This document shows positions 35,914 through 45,250 of a DNA stretch of 64,000 bases, in pieces. A model generated the notes under the pieces. The model saw only the letters and a program-made list of their open reading frames with translations. It was not told where the DNA came from and searched no databases. Origin of the DNA: Martelella limonii (GTDB lineage: Bacteria; Pseudomonadota; Alphaproteobacteria; Rhizobiales; Rhizobiaceae); contig NZ_JABUOU010000003.1 in assembly GCF_013344475.1 (NCBI RefSeq), forward strand, positions 62,001-126,000, given 5' to 3'. The number at the start of each line of letters is the position of its first letter. The first letter of the stretch is position 1. Made by a program: the position numbers and the translations under genes.

Positions 35914-36780
35914 ATGATTACGGCGCAGATCAAGGGTGGCCTCGGCAACCAGATGTTCCAGTACGCCATGGCGCGCGCGCTCGGCCTGCGCACGGGCCGC
36001 AGCACCGCGCTCGACATCACCAGCATGAAGCGCGATGCCTATCGCAAGTTCGAGCTGCCCCATTTCAACATCGAGGCGCGGGTGCTGACCAGCAAATGGC
36101 AACGCCCGCCGAAATTCAAGTCCGGCCTGCAGCAGACCATCGCGAACCACATCCTCTCCTGCCTGGGACAGCAGAAAAGAGTGTCCGAAGCGGGACACGG
36201 CTTCTCTCCCGAGATCGCGAGGCTGAACAAGCGTCTCTACCTGACGGGCTTCTGGCAGAGCGAGCTTTATTTCCTCGATCAGCAGGATGCGATCCGCCGC
36301 GAGCTCACGCTGAAGGAACCTTTCGCGCCGGCGCGCCAGGCGGTCGCCAACGATATGGCGTCGGGCAATGCGGTTTCGCTGCATGTGCGCCGCGGCGATT
36401 ACGTCCTGAGCCCCGACATTGCCGACATGCTCGGCACGTTCTCGCCGGAATGGTATCATGCGGCAATGGCGCGGATCGAAACCCGCATGCCGGAAGCGCG
36501 CTATTTCGTGTTTTCCGACGATCCACAATGGGTGCGCGACAATATCCGCTCGAACCGGCCGGTCACCTTTGTCGATCCGCAGGATGACGGCCGGCATTTC
36601 GAGGACATGGTGCTGATGAGCCATTGCGATGCTCACATCCTGTCCAACAGCACCTTTAGCTGGTGGGGCGCCTGGCTCGACAGCCGCCCCGACAAGCACG
36701 TCATCGCCCCGTCCCGCTGGTTTCGCTCCGAAGCAATCTGCGGCGACGACATCGTGCCTGCAAGCTGGGACCGGCTCTGA
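35914..36780 (+). CDS. Alpha-1,2-fucosyltransferase-like glycosyltransferase (GT11)
   Basis: This 288-residue protein carries the three GT11 motifs: GGLGNQMFQYAMARAL at the N terminus, HVRRGDY for GDP-fucose binding and SNSTFSWWGAWL near the C terminus. The family adds fucose in alpha-1,2 linkage to galactose in surface glycans. It is a single gene between metabolic genes, with no polysaccharide cluster beside it. Its leader after the dehydrogenase is only 21 bases long, so it probably shares that transcript. Confidence 0.92.
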   Translation: MITAQIKGGLGNQMFQYAMARALGLRTGRSTALDITSMKRDAYRKFELPHFNIEARVLTSKWQRPPKFKSGLQQTIANHILSCLGQQKRVSEAGHGFSPEIARLNKRLYLTGFWQSELYFLDQQDAIRRELTLKEPFAPARQAVANDMASGNAVSLHVRRGDYVLSPDIADMLGTFSPEWYHAAMARIETRMPEARYFVFSDDPQWVRDNIRSNRPVTFVDPQDDGRHFEDMVLMSHCDAHILSNSTFSWWGAWLDSRPDKHVIAPSRWFRSEAICGDDIVPASWDRL

Positions 36781-36827
36781 CAGGGATGCCGGAGGACCGA
36801 CCTCGGCACGCCTCCAAACCGAAGTCC

Positions 36828-38216
36828 TCAGCCCTTCCCGTAAAGTACCCCGTAACGGGCGCGGTTTCGGTTCAGCCACAGCACGACGACGGCAACGGCC
36901 AGCATGCCGAGATCGCTGAGCGGCGCCGCCATCCACAAGCCGGTCTCACCAAAGATGAACGGCAGGATGAAGATCATCGGGATGGTGAAGGCATAGGTGC
37001 GGCCAAGCGTGATCGCGGCCGCCCGGCTTGCCATGCCGAGCGCCTGGAAGTAACCGGCCAGCACCATCAGCGGCGCCACCACGATATAGGCCGCCGTCAC
37101 GATCCTGACGATATGGACCGCCTCGGCGATCACCACCCGGTCGGACACGAACATCGCGCTGATCGGCTCTGCCGCGAAGTGGCAGAGAAGCTCAACGGCA
37201 AGCCCGTAGCTGAGCCCGGTTAAAAGACCGATTGTCAGTGTGCGGTCCGAACGCTCATAGACGCCGGCGCCGAAATTGTTGCCGACGATCGACTGGCAGG
37301 CGAAGTTCAGCCCGAGCAGCGGCAGGAAGGCGAAGGTCAGAAGCCTGGAGGCGATGCCATAAGCCGCAATTGCGACATCATGATTGTCGCCGCTCCAGAT
37401 GCCGATGCCGATGATGTAGCAACCGGCCGACAGGCTGGTGCCGGCAAGACCGAGCGAGGCCGGCAGGCCGAGCGCCAGGATGCGCGGCCACGCTTCGGTG
37501 AAGCGATGGCCGGTTCGCGCAAGAAGCTTCAGCGGCGTGCGGCCGGATACACGAAGCCAGACCGCAACGCCAAGCGCCACGATCTGCGCCGCAAGCGTGC
37601 CGATCGCAGAACCAGCGACGCCCATGTCGAGTTCCGCGATGAAGACATAATTGAAGCCGATATTGGCAAGGGTCACCAGCACGCCGATCAATGCCATCAC
37701 GGCCGGCTTGCCTTCCGAGCGAAGTGCATCGCCCTGGATCGCGATCAGAAACTGAAGCGGACTGCCGAACACCAGAAGCGCAAGATAGGTCTTCGCCATG
37801 GCTGAAAGCCCCGTATCGCCCTCCGCGAAGAAGTCGACCAGCCTGACGCCGAGCGTCACGTAGAGAACCATCAGGGAAACGGCCGCCACCATTGCCAGCG
37901 CCATGGCCGACTGCAGGGTTGCCTGGGCGCCGTTGTCATCGCCGGCACCCAGCCTTCGGGCCAGGATCGAGGCCATGCCGGAGGAGACCAGCGTCGACAG
38001 CGCGTTGACGGCCATGAAGATCGGAAACACAAGCGTCACGGCGGCGAGCGCACGCGGCCCGACCAGGATGCCGAGAAAGATGGCGTCGACGATCGTATAA
38101 AGACCGCTGACGAGCATCAGCAGCACGATCGGTGCTGCGGTTTTCATAAAGAGAGGAACAAGCGGACCCGAAAGATAGGGGTTCGCGCGCGCGGTGGTGG
38201 ACGCGTTGTCGGTCAT
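36828..38216 (-). CDS. MATE-family efflux transporter
   Basis: This 462-residue inner-membrane protein has about 12 hydrophobic segments in two related halves. SGLYTIVDAIFLGILVGPRALAAV and the FLPLLGLNFACQSIVGNNFGAG half carry the MatE pattern. Sodium- or proton-driven export of cationic drugs or metabolites is the family role; the substrate is open. The 242-base gap to the LpxO-like gene (38217-38458) is the promoter region of this gene. I saw no riboswitch that I could support in it. Confidence 0.9.
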   Translation of the reverse strand: MTDNASTTARANPYLSGPLVPLFMKTAAPIVLLMLVSGLYTIVDAIFLGILVGPRALAAVTLVFPIFMAVNALSTLVSSGMASILARRLGAGDDNGAQATLQSAMALAMVAAVSLMVLYVTLGVRLVDFFAEGDTGLSAMAKTYLALLVFGSPLQFLIAIQGDALRSEGKPAVMALIGVLVTLANIGFNYVFIAELDMGVAGSAIGTLAAQIVALGVAVWLRVSGRTPLKLLARTGHRFTEAWPRILALGLPASLGLAGTSLSAGCYIIGIGIWSGDNHDVAIAAYGIASRLLTFAFLPLLGLNFACQSIVGNNFGAGVYERSDRTLTIGLLTGLSYGLAVELLCHFAAEPISAMFVSDRVVIAEAVHIVRIVTAAYIVVAPLMVLAGYFQALGMASRAAAITLGRTYAFTIPMIFILPFIFGETGLWMAAPLSDLGMLAVAVVVLWLNRNRARYGVLYGKG

Positions 38217-38458
38217 TGTCGTTGCCCTTCAAGGACACTCATGCCGGGTTTACGGTGCGTTGCGGGACCCGCATTGCCGAAAGCTTCGAGTGTCGCTCAA
38301 AAAGGAAAACGCGAAGATCGAACTGACTTCACCAACGCCCTTGCAGGCGTGCGGGCGGCAGGCGTCAGCAGCCAAGCCCGGTTAGCCTGCGACAACCTGC
38401 AAGTCAAGCGGGCGCCGTCGCACTCATGCGTCAGTGCCCGCCGACCAATCCGCTGACC

Positions 38459-39271
38459 CTAAGGCCGGTTCCTGAGCGCCTCGGCCTCGGCATAAAACTT
38501 CTTTTCCCAGTCCTTGTGGTTATCCAGCCCCTCGCGGATGAAGGGCGTGAACACGGCAAGGTTCATCAGCATCCAGTTGACGAGCTTCGCGGGAAAGCGC
38601 GTGGGCTTGACGAAATCGACGAACAGCACCACGCGGGTCTTGTCGGTATGGTTCCAGGCTTCGTGTTCATAGGCATCGTCGAAGATCAGCACCTTGCCCT
38701 CTTCCCAGTGGCAGATCTGGTCCTTGACGCGGATCGCAAGCTCACCGGGCGCTGCTTCCGGCACGATCATGCCGAGATGAAGGCGCAGCACGCCGTTATA
38801 GGGCCCGCGATGGGCGGGCAGATGCTTGCCCGGCTCGAAGATCGAGAACATGACCGTCGTCAGCCCCGGTATCTTCTGCATCGCCGCCCAGGTGTCCGGG
38901 CAGGTCTTGATGTTCTGCTCCGATTTCAGCCCGTAGCCGAGCAGAAAGAACGTCTTCCAGTGATTGTCGCTGGAGATCGTCTTCACATCGGTGGAGATAT
39001 CCTGAAAGCTCGGAAGCTCGCTCTGGCGCAGCAGCACCTTGTCCAGTTCGGCGCGGATCGCGGGCGCAGCCGCCTCGATCTCCTTCGACCAGGGGAAGGT
39101 GGCATTGTCATAGACCGGCGGATTGCCGTGGATCGCATATTTCAGATTGAGCTTCTCGGCCCAGTTGACGATGCCCATGAAAAAGCGCGTCACCGCACTC
39201 GGCCGCTCCATCGGCGCGATGCCCTCGGTACCGAAGGTCTGATCGGCGATGTTATTGTTTGTTCTTGTCAT
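38459..39271 (-). CDS. lpxO: Aspartyl/asparaginyl beta-hydroxylase family, LpxO-like
   Basis: This 270-residue Fe(II)/2-oxoglutarate dioxygenase has LPAHRGPYNGVLRLHLGM and WEEGKVLIFDDAYEHEAWNHTD, which hold the iron His/Asp/His set, and RVVLFVDFVKP, which is the 2-oxoglutarate Arg region. LpxO 2-hydroxylates the secondary acyl chain of lipid A. I chose the ATG at 39271. Assignment to LpxO rather than a protein hydroxylase rests on length and on the N-terminal segment, so it is probable only. Confidence 0.72.
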   Translation of the reverse strand: MTRTNNNIADQTFGTEGIAPMERPSAVTRFFMGIVNWAEKLNLKYAIHGNPPVYDNATFPWSKEIEAAAPAIRAELDKVLLRQSELPSFQDISTDVKTISSDNHWKTFFLLGYGLKSEQNIKTCPDTWAAMQKIPGLTTVMFSIFEPGKHLPAHRGPYNGVLRLHLGMIVPEAAPGELAIRVKDQICHWEEGKVLIFDDAYEHEAWNHTDKTRVVLFVDFVKPTRFPAKLVNWMLMNLAVFTPFIREGLDNHKDWEKKFYAEAEALRNRP

Positions 39272-39438
39272 GGGGCCCTCTCTCATACGGCACATGGAAC
39301 CGTCCTGCGCGCGACGATCCTAACATTGTAACAAAAAAGGAAAAAGTGCGGCGGGAAAGACGGATATCCACGCGTTTTTGCTTGCCAAGCGCCAGCGATG
39401 CCGAAACAGTCCGGTAAACCTTGATCTCAGGCAATTGC

Positions 39439-42400
39439 ATGACACCACGCCAACGCATCATTCCCGTCCGGCGCGAGTATAACCGCTGGGTGGCCAACCA
39501 GACGCTGGAAGACTATGCGCTGCGCTTTACCGCCAAGAGCGCCAGGCGGTTCTCGTCGAGCCGGATTTCGCAGACCGCGATCGGGGCGATCTCGTTTCTG
39601 GCGCTGGAAGCGATCGGCGGCACGATCACCCTGTCCTATGGCACCACCAATGCCTTTTACGCCGCAATCGTCGCCTCCGCCGTGATGCTGCTCGCGGGCC
39701 TTCCGATTGCCCGCTATGCGATCCGCCACGGCGTCGACATCGATCTCCTGACGCGCGGCGCCTCGTTCGGATATATCGGCTCGACGGTGACCTCGCTGAT
39801 CTATGCGAGCTTCACCTTCATCCTGTTTGCGATCGAGGCCTCGATCATGTCCGGCGCGCTGAAGCTTGCCTTCGGCATCCCGCTCTGGATCAGCTACGTG
39901 ATTTCCGCCGTGGTGGTAATCCCGCTCGTGACCTATGGCGTGAGAATGATTTCGCGCTTCCAGCTTGTCACCCAGCCATTCTGGATCATCCTCAACATCG
40001 CCCCCTTCATCTTCATCGCCTTCATGGATGTCGAGAAGTTCGAGCTCTGGCGCGCCTTCGGCGGTGTGGATGCTGCAGCGGCCGCCCCCGGCACGGCGGC
40101 GCCCTTCACGCTCGCCGGTTTTGCCGCTGCCGCAGGCGTCATCTTCGCGCTGATGCCGCAGATCGGCGAGCAGGTGGACTTCCTGCGGTTTCTGCCGGCC
40201 AGCGGCACGCGCAAGCTGCATCACCGCATTGCCGTGTTTCTGGCAGGTCCTGGCTGGGTGATCGTCGGCGTGCCCAAGCTGATGGCGGGCTCGTTTCTGG
40301 CCGTGCTGGTGCTCTCCACCGGCGTTCCGGCCACAGAGGCCGCCGACCCGGCGCATATGTATCTCACTGCCTTCGGCTACATGATCCCGAACGAGACCGC
40401 AGCGCTGCTGCTGATGGCCGCCTTCGTGGTGATCTCGCAGCTCAAGATCAACGTCATGAACGCCTATGCGGGCTCGCTCGCCTGGTCCAACTTCTTCTCG
40501 CGCCTCACCCACAGCCATCCCGGACGCGTGGTGTGGCTCGTCTTCAATGTCGCGATCGCCCTCCTCCTGATGCAGCTCGGCATCTACCGGCTGCTGGAGG
40601 CCTCGCTCAGCGTGTTCTCGATCGTCGCCATGGCCTGGCTGTCGACGATATCCGCCGACCTGATCATCAACAAGCCGCTCGGCCTGTCGCCCCCCGGCAT
40701 CGAGTTCAAGCGCGCCCATCTCTACGACATCAATCCGGTCGGGCTCGGCGCGATGACGCTGTCGGGAGCGGTGGCGCTCGCCGCGCATTTCGGGCTTTTC
40801 GGAACGCTTGCCATTTCCTTCGCGCCCTTCATCGCGCTTGGCGTTGCCTTTGTCGCTTCACCGGCGATCGCGGTTGCCACCGGCGGGCGCTATTACCTCG
40901 CGCGCCGTCAGCGCAAGGGCTGGCAGTCGAAGCCGTCGATCACCTGCTCGATCTGCGAGCATCCGTTCGAGCCCGAGGACATGGCCTGGTGTCCCGCCTA
41001 TGCCGGACCGATCTGCTCGCTCTGCTGCTCGCTCGACAGCCGCTGCCACGATCTCTGCAAACCGGATGCAAAGTTCGAGGCGCAGCTTGCAGCCGTTGCC
41101 CACACATTGCTGCCGGCCCGCATCGTTGCCCAGCTTGCCACCCGCCTCGGCCGCTACGGCATCACGCTGTCGCTTTCGATCACGGCCATCGGCGCCATCC
41201 TGGCGATGATTGCCTATCAGACCGCCCGCGCCGCGCCGGAAACCGAAATCGTGGTCTACAATACCGCGCTGATTGTGTTTTTCGTGTTCGCCCTGATCAC
41301 CGGCGTCGTCGCCTGGTTCTTCGTGCTCGCCCATGACAGCCGCAAGGTGGCAGAGGAGGAATCCTCGCGCCAGACCACGCTTCTGCTCAAGGAAATCGCC
41401 GCGCACGAAAAGACCGACGCCGCCCTCCAGGCCGCCAAGGAAGCCGCCGAATCCGCCAATCGCGCCAAGAGCCGCTATGTCGTGGGCCTTTCCCACGAGC
41501 TCAGGACCCCGCTCAACGCCGTCTCGGGCTATGCGCAACTGCTGGAGCGCGATCCGACGATCCCTGAGGCGCGGCAGCCGGCAATCCAGTCGATCCGGCG
41601 CTCGGCCGATTATCTTTCCGGCCTGATCGACGGGCTGCTCGATATTTCGCGGATCGAATCCGGCAGGCTTCAGGTGTTTTCAAACGAGATCAATCTTGCC
41701 GAATTCCTCGACCAGATCGTCGAGATGTTCGAGAGCCAGGCCCGCACCAAGGGGCTAGCCTTCCGCTATGGGCGCGATCCGAACCTGCCGGCCTATGTGC
41801 GCACGGACGAAAAGCGGCTGCGCCAGATCCTCGTCAACCTGTTGTCGAATGCGGTGAAATTCACCGACAGCGGCACCGTCACCTTCCATGCGCGCTACCG
41901 CAGCCAGGTGGCGACCTTCACCGTGTCCGACACCGGCAACGGCATTGCCGAACAGGATCTCGGCCGGATCTACGAGCCGTTCGAGCGCGGCGGCGCAAAG
42001 CCCGCCGACCAGCCGGGCCTGGGTCTCGGCCTCACCATCACAAGGCTTCTCGTCAATACGCTGGGCGGCGACATCGCGGTGAAGAGCCGGCCCGGCGAAG
42101 GCACCACATTCTCCGTCCGGCTGATGCTTGCCTCCATCGACCGCCTGGCCCCGATCCGTGTCCATGCCGGGATTGGCGCAGGTTCCTATGCCGGACCGCG
42201 GCTAACCTTGATGGTGGTGGACGACAATGCCGATCACCGCGTGATGATGGCGGAGATCCTGCGCCAGCTGGGCTTCGAGGTGCTGCTGGCAAGCGATGGC
42301 GCCGATTGCCTGCAGCAGGTTGAAACGGCAAGGCCCGACCTTTTCCTGCTCGACATCCGCATGCCCGGCATGAATGGCTGGCAGCTCGCCACCGCACTTC

Positions 42401-42810
42401 GCGAACGCGGCAATGGCCGGCCGATCATCATGCTGTCGGCCAATATCGGCGACGACGCCGTGATCGGACGCGGTGACGACAGCCACAATGACACGCTTTC
42501 AAAACCCGTCGACATCAAGCGGCTGAAGGATGTGCTGGCGCATCAGCTGGGACTGACCTGGCGGGAGGCGGAAGCCACATCGAACATCCCCACGCCCGCG
42601 GAAGAACCCGCGGCCCCTCCGGAAAGCGACCGGGCGGAATTGATCCGGCTTGCCGGGATCGGCTATCACCGCGGCATCAGGGAGAAACTGCAGGCGCTTT
42701 CCGCCACGCACAAGCCATTCGTGACTGCGGCTTCGGCCTATGTCGATCGCTTCGATCTCGAAGGCTTGCTCCGTTTCATGGATCAACTGCCGGAGGCCGA
42801 CAGTGACTGA
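39439..42810 (+). CDS. NCS1-type permease fused to a histidine kinase and receiver domain
   Basis: This 1123-residue protein has four parts. Residues about 40-490 form a 12-helix permease-like domain of the cytosine/purine (NCS1) type. Residues 503-540 hold eight cysteines (503, 506, 518, 526, 529, 530, 536 and 540) with His508 and His537. Two more helices (about 570-640) precede the kinase: HisKA with His686 (SHELRTP), N box NLLSNAVKF and G boxes GLGLGLTITRL. A C-terminal receiver carries Asp972 (LLDIRMPG). The real start is the ATG at 39439; the codon 18 bases upstream is TTG. Its stop overlaps the next regulator gene. The sensed solute is unknown; purines, ureides or amides are candidates. 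Confidence 0.85.
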   Translation: MTPRQRIIPVRREYNRWVANQTLEDYALRFTAKSARRFSSSRISQTAIGAISFLALEAIGGTITLSYGTTNAFYAAIVASAVMLLAGLPIARYAIRHGVDIDLLTRGASFGYIGSTVTSLIYASFTFILFAIEASIMSGALKLAFGIPLWISYVISAVVVIPLVTYGVRMISRFQLVTQPFWIILNIAPFIFIAFMDVEKFELWRAFGGVDAAAAAPGTAAPFTLAGFAAAAGVIFALMPQIGEQVDFLRFLPASGTRKLHHRIAVFLAGPGWVIVGVPKLMAGSFLAVLVLSTGVPATEAADPAHMYLTAFGYMIPNETAALLLMAAFVVISQLKINVMNAYAGSLAWSNFFSRLTHSHPGRVVWLVFNVAIALLLMQLGIYRLLEASLSVFSIVAMAWLSTISADLIINKPLGLSPPGIEFKRAHLYDINPVGLGAMTLSGAVALAAHFGLFGTLAISFAPFIALGVAFVASPAIAVATGGRYYLARRQRKGWQSKPSITCSICEHPFEPEDMAWCPAYAGPICSLCCSLDSRCHDLCKPDAKFEAQLAAVAHTLLPARIVAQLATRLGRYGITLSLSITAIGAILAMIAYQTARAAPETEIVVYNTALIVFFVFALITGVVAWFFVLAHDSRKVAEEESSRQTTLLLKEIAAHEKTDAALQAAKEAAESANRAKSRYVVGLSHELRTPLNAVSGYAQLLERDPTIPEARQPAIQSIRRSADYLSGLIDGLLDISRIESGRLQVFSNEINLAEFLDQIVEMFESQARTKGLAFRYGRDPNLPAYVRTDEKRLRQILVNLLSNAVKFTDSGTVTFHARYRSQVATFTVSDTGNGIAEQDLGRIYEPFERGGAKPADQPGLGLGLTITRLLVNTLGGDIAVKSRPGEGTTFSVRLMLASIDRLAPIRVHAGIGAGSYAGPRLTLMVVDDNADHRVMMAEILRQLGFEVLLASDGADCLQQVETARPDLFLLDIRMPGMNGWQLATALRERGNGRPIIMLSANIGDDAVIGRGDDSHNDTLSKPVDIKRLKDVLAHQLGLTWREAEATSNIPTPAEEPAAPPESDRAELIRLAGIGYHRGIREKLQALSATHKPFVTAASAYVDRFDLEGLLRFMDQLPEADSD

Positions 42811-43705
42811 TGCACGGGAAATCATTCTGCTCGTCGATGACAGCCCGGATGCGCTGAGCTTTCTGACCGAGGCGCTGGAGACCTCCGGCTTTTCGGTGCT
42901 GATTGCGACCTCCGGCGCAAGCGCGCTGTCGATCGCCGAAAGAATCACGCCGGATCTGGTGCTGATGGATGCGGTGATGCCGAACATGGACGGCTTCGAG
43001 ACCTGCCGGCGGCTGAAGGCCGGCCCCTCTTCGGCCGCACCGGTGATCTTCATGACCGGGCTTTCGGAAACCGAACATATCGTTCATGCGCTGGAATCCG
43101 GCGGCGTCGATTATCTGACAAAGCCGATCAATATCGATGAGCTGCGCGCCCGCATCCGGGTTCACCTTGCCAATGCCCGCTCGACCCAGAGCGCGCGGGT
43201 GGCGCTGGATGCGACCGGGCGGCATCTGCTGGCAACCGATGGCGAAGGCGGCATCGCCTGGATGACGCCGCAGGCGGGCAGGCTGATTGCCGATGCGGCG
43301 GGCATGGGTGCGGACCTCGGCTTCCTCACCCGCCAGATCGGCGACTGGCTCGGCGCAGAGGACCCGGAGGCCGGTGCAAACCTTGCGATTTCCGACAATG
43401 ACCGCAAGCTGTTCCAGATCGCCTATCTGGAGCAGACCGGGGCCAACGAATTCCTGTTCCGCGTGACGCCGCTAAACCCCGTTAGCGAGGACGAGACGCT
43501 GCGCAGGCAGTTCCCGCTGACAGTCCGCGAATCCGAGGTGCTGCTCTGGATCGCCAAGGGCAAGACCAACCGCGACATTGGCGATATTCTCGGCCTTTCC
43601 ACCCGCACGGTGAACAAGCATCTCGAAACCATCTATGTGAAGCTCGGCGTCGAAAACCGCGCCTCGGCGGCGGTCAAGGCCGCCTATGTGCTGCATGGGT
43701 TGTGA
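42803..43705 (+). CDS. Response regulator with LuxR-type HTH
   Basis: This 300-residue protein is an orphan-looking but clearly cognate partner. The receiver covers about 1-125 with phospho-acceptor Asp56 (LVLMDAVMP) and Lys in YLTKPIN. A middle region of about 115 residues is unassigned. The C-terminal LuxR/FixJ HTH is PLTVRESEVLLWIAKGKTNRDIG with STRTVNKHLETIYVKLGVENRASA. The start is GTG and overlaps the kinase stop by eight bases, so they are coupled. It is expected to activate genes in response to the kinase. Confidence 0.88.
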   Translation: MTDAREIILLVDDSPDALSFLTEALETSGFSVLIATSGASALSIAERITPDLVLMDAVMPNMDGFETCRRLKAGPSSAAPVIFMTGLSETEHIVHALESGGVDYLTKPINIDELRARIRVHLANARSTQSARVALDATGRHLLATDGEGGIAWMTPQAGRLIADAAGMGADLGFLTRQIGDWLGAEDPEAGANLAISDNDRKLFQIAYLEQTGANEFLFRVTPLNPVSEDETLRRQFPLTVRESEVLLWIAKGKTNRDIGDILGLSTRTVNKHLETIYVKLGVENRASAAVKAAYVLHGL

Positions 43706-43774
43706 GCGGGGCCGACTCAGTCGAGAAACCGGCGCGACTCTGCCTTCCTTGGGCGGCCTCCATCGCATAGCCAC

Positions 43775-43927
43775 TCCAATCTTCTCGCCCCGGAGGCGAG
43801 AGATGTCGCGAAAGCGACAGTGAGGGGGGAGTCTATCCACTCGAACGCCCTCAGATTTGGAAATGCCGCGCCACCCTCACTGCCCTTTCGGGGCATCTCT
43901 CCCGCCAGCGGGAGAGAGTATTGGGAG
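43775..43927. repeat. REP-like inverted pair downstream of the response regulator
   Basis: Two units of about 55 bases (43775-43832 and 43870-43927) are inverted copies of each other. Each contains a GAGAGAT...CGAAAG...CAGTGAGGG core with two small hairpins, as in REP-type elements of rhizobia. They are separated by about 37 bases. Together with the cysK terminator they account for most of the 350-base gap between the response regulator and cysK. Confidence 0.7.
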
Positions 43928-44003
43928 CAAGTCCAACCGCCATCGATTTTTACTCAGGCGGGCGAAACGGGCGAACAGCGAGCAATACAGCCCCTGTGCA
44001 TAC

Positions 44004-44033
44004 AAAAAAGGCGCGCAGCTCTCGCCACGCGCC
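44004..44033 (-). terminator. Rho-independent terminator of cysK
   Basis: On the minus strand GGCGCG pairs with CGCGCC (44028-44033 and 44010-44015) and six U residues follow (from A 44004-44009). It lies 23 bases after the cysK stop. Confidence 0.88.
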
Positions 44034-44055
44034 TTCCATCAAAACCGAAGCGTCG

Positions 44056-45024
44056 TTACTGCCCGAGGCCGTCGAACAGCGCCGTCGAGAGATAGCGCTC
44101 GGCAAAGGACGGGATGATGACGACGATGGTCTTGCCTTCGTTTTCCGGACGCGAACCGACCTCGATCGCAGCCTTCAGCGCGGCACCCGACGAAATGCCG
44201 ACGGGGACGCCTTCCAGACGGGCGACTTCGCGGGCAAGCGCGAAGGCATCGTCGTTCTCGACCTTGACGATCTCGTCATAGACCGAGGTATCGAGCACAC
44301 CCGGCACGAAACCGGCGCCGATGCCCTGGATCTTGTGCGGCGCGGGCTGGCCGCCGGAAAGAACCGGTGATGCCGTCGGCTCGACGGCAACCACATGCAC
44401 GCCCTTCTTCTTCTGCTTCAGCACCTGTCCGACGCCGGTGATGGTGCCGCCCGTGCCGATGCCGGCCACGAAGATGTCGACCTCGCCATTGGTGTCGTTC
44501 CAGATTTCCTCCGCCGTCGTCTTGCGGTGGATTTCCGGGTTGGCCGGGTTTTCGAACTGCTGCGGGATCACCGCATTTTCGGTTTCGGCCGCGATTTCCT
44601 CGGCTCTTGCGACCGCGCCCTTCATGCCCTTGGGCGGTTCGGTCAGCACCAGTTCGGCGCCGAGCAGCGCCAGCATCTTGCGGCGCTCGATCGACATCGA
44701 TTCCGGCATGGTGAGGATCAGGCGATAACCCTTGGCGGCGGCTGCAAAGGCAAGGCCGATGCCGGTATTGCCCGAGGTCGGCTCGACCAGAACCGAGACG
44801 CCTGGGGTGATCTTGCCGGCCTTCTCGAGCGATTCGATCATCGCGAAGCCGATACGGTCCTTGACGGAGGCGATCGGATTGAAGAATTCGAGCTTGGCGA
44901 GAAGATTGGCCTTCACGCCCTTGGCTTCAGCCAGCTTGTCGAGACGCACGAGCGGTGTATCGCCGATGGTTTCGAGGATGGATCCGTAAACCTTCCCGCG
45001 GCCGGGTTTGCCGTTCTGTTCCAT
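44056..45024 (-). CDS. cysK: Cysteine synthase (O-acetylserine sulfhydrylase)
   Basis: This 322-residue PLP enzyme makes cysteine from O-acetylserine and sulfide. The PLP lysine is Lys55 in [11 protein letters not shown], and TSGNTGIG (83-90) binds the substrate. [11 protein letters not shown] holds the phosphate loop. Length and blocks match CysK; the C-terminal SSGAAL end is present. It has a strong terminator and is divergent to a LysE-type exporter. Confidence 0.95.
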   Translation of the reverse strand: MEQNGKPGRGKVYGSILETIGDTPLVRLDKLAEAKGVKANLLAKLEFFNPIASVKDRIGFAMIESLEKAGKITPGVSVLVEPTSGNTGIGLAFAAAAKGYRLILTMPESMSIERRKMLALLGAELVLTEPPKGMKGAVARAEEIAAETENAVIPQQFENPANPEIHRKTTAEEIWNDTNGEVDIFVAGIGTGGTITGVGQVLKQKKKGVHVVAVEPTASPVLSGGQPAPHKIQGIGAGFVPGVLDTSVYDEIVKVENDDAFALAREVARLEGVPVGISSGAALKAAIEVGSRPENEGKTIVVIIPSFAERYLSTALFDGLGQ

Positions 45025-45250
45025 GCTGTTTGCTCCCTTGAATGTCTTGACCCACTAGGTAGGGCGGATGGGGCCCGGTTTCGAGGCATGAAACAATGGC
45101 AAGCCAGAGACGGGAGGCAATGCTTTCCGTTTATCGGTGAAATCACGAAATTTTATTCCAGTCAGCCCATTGCCTGAACGGCAGCAGGCAAGTTGCATCG
45201 ACTGCAATCGCCGCCTAACGTCGGCAAACAATCTGATAGAGGACGCCGCT

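Noticed and set aside
38217-38458. Possible riboswitch ahead of the MATE gene
   Set aside because: MATE genes are sometimes under guanidine or other riboswitches. I looked for conserved helices and found only generic GC-rich stems that I could not assign.
42740-42802. Longer N terminus for the LuxR-type regulator
   Set aside because: The frame is open into the kinase gene, but the added residues lack receiver similarity, and the GTG at 42803 begins a standard receiver domain.
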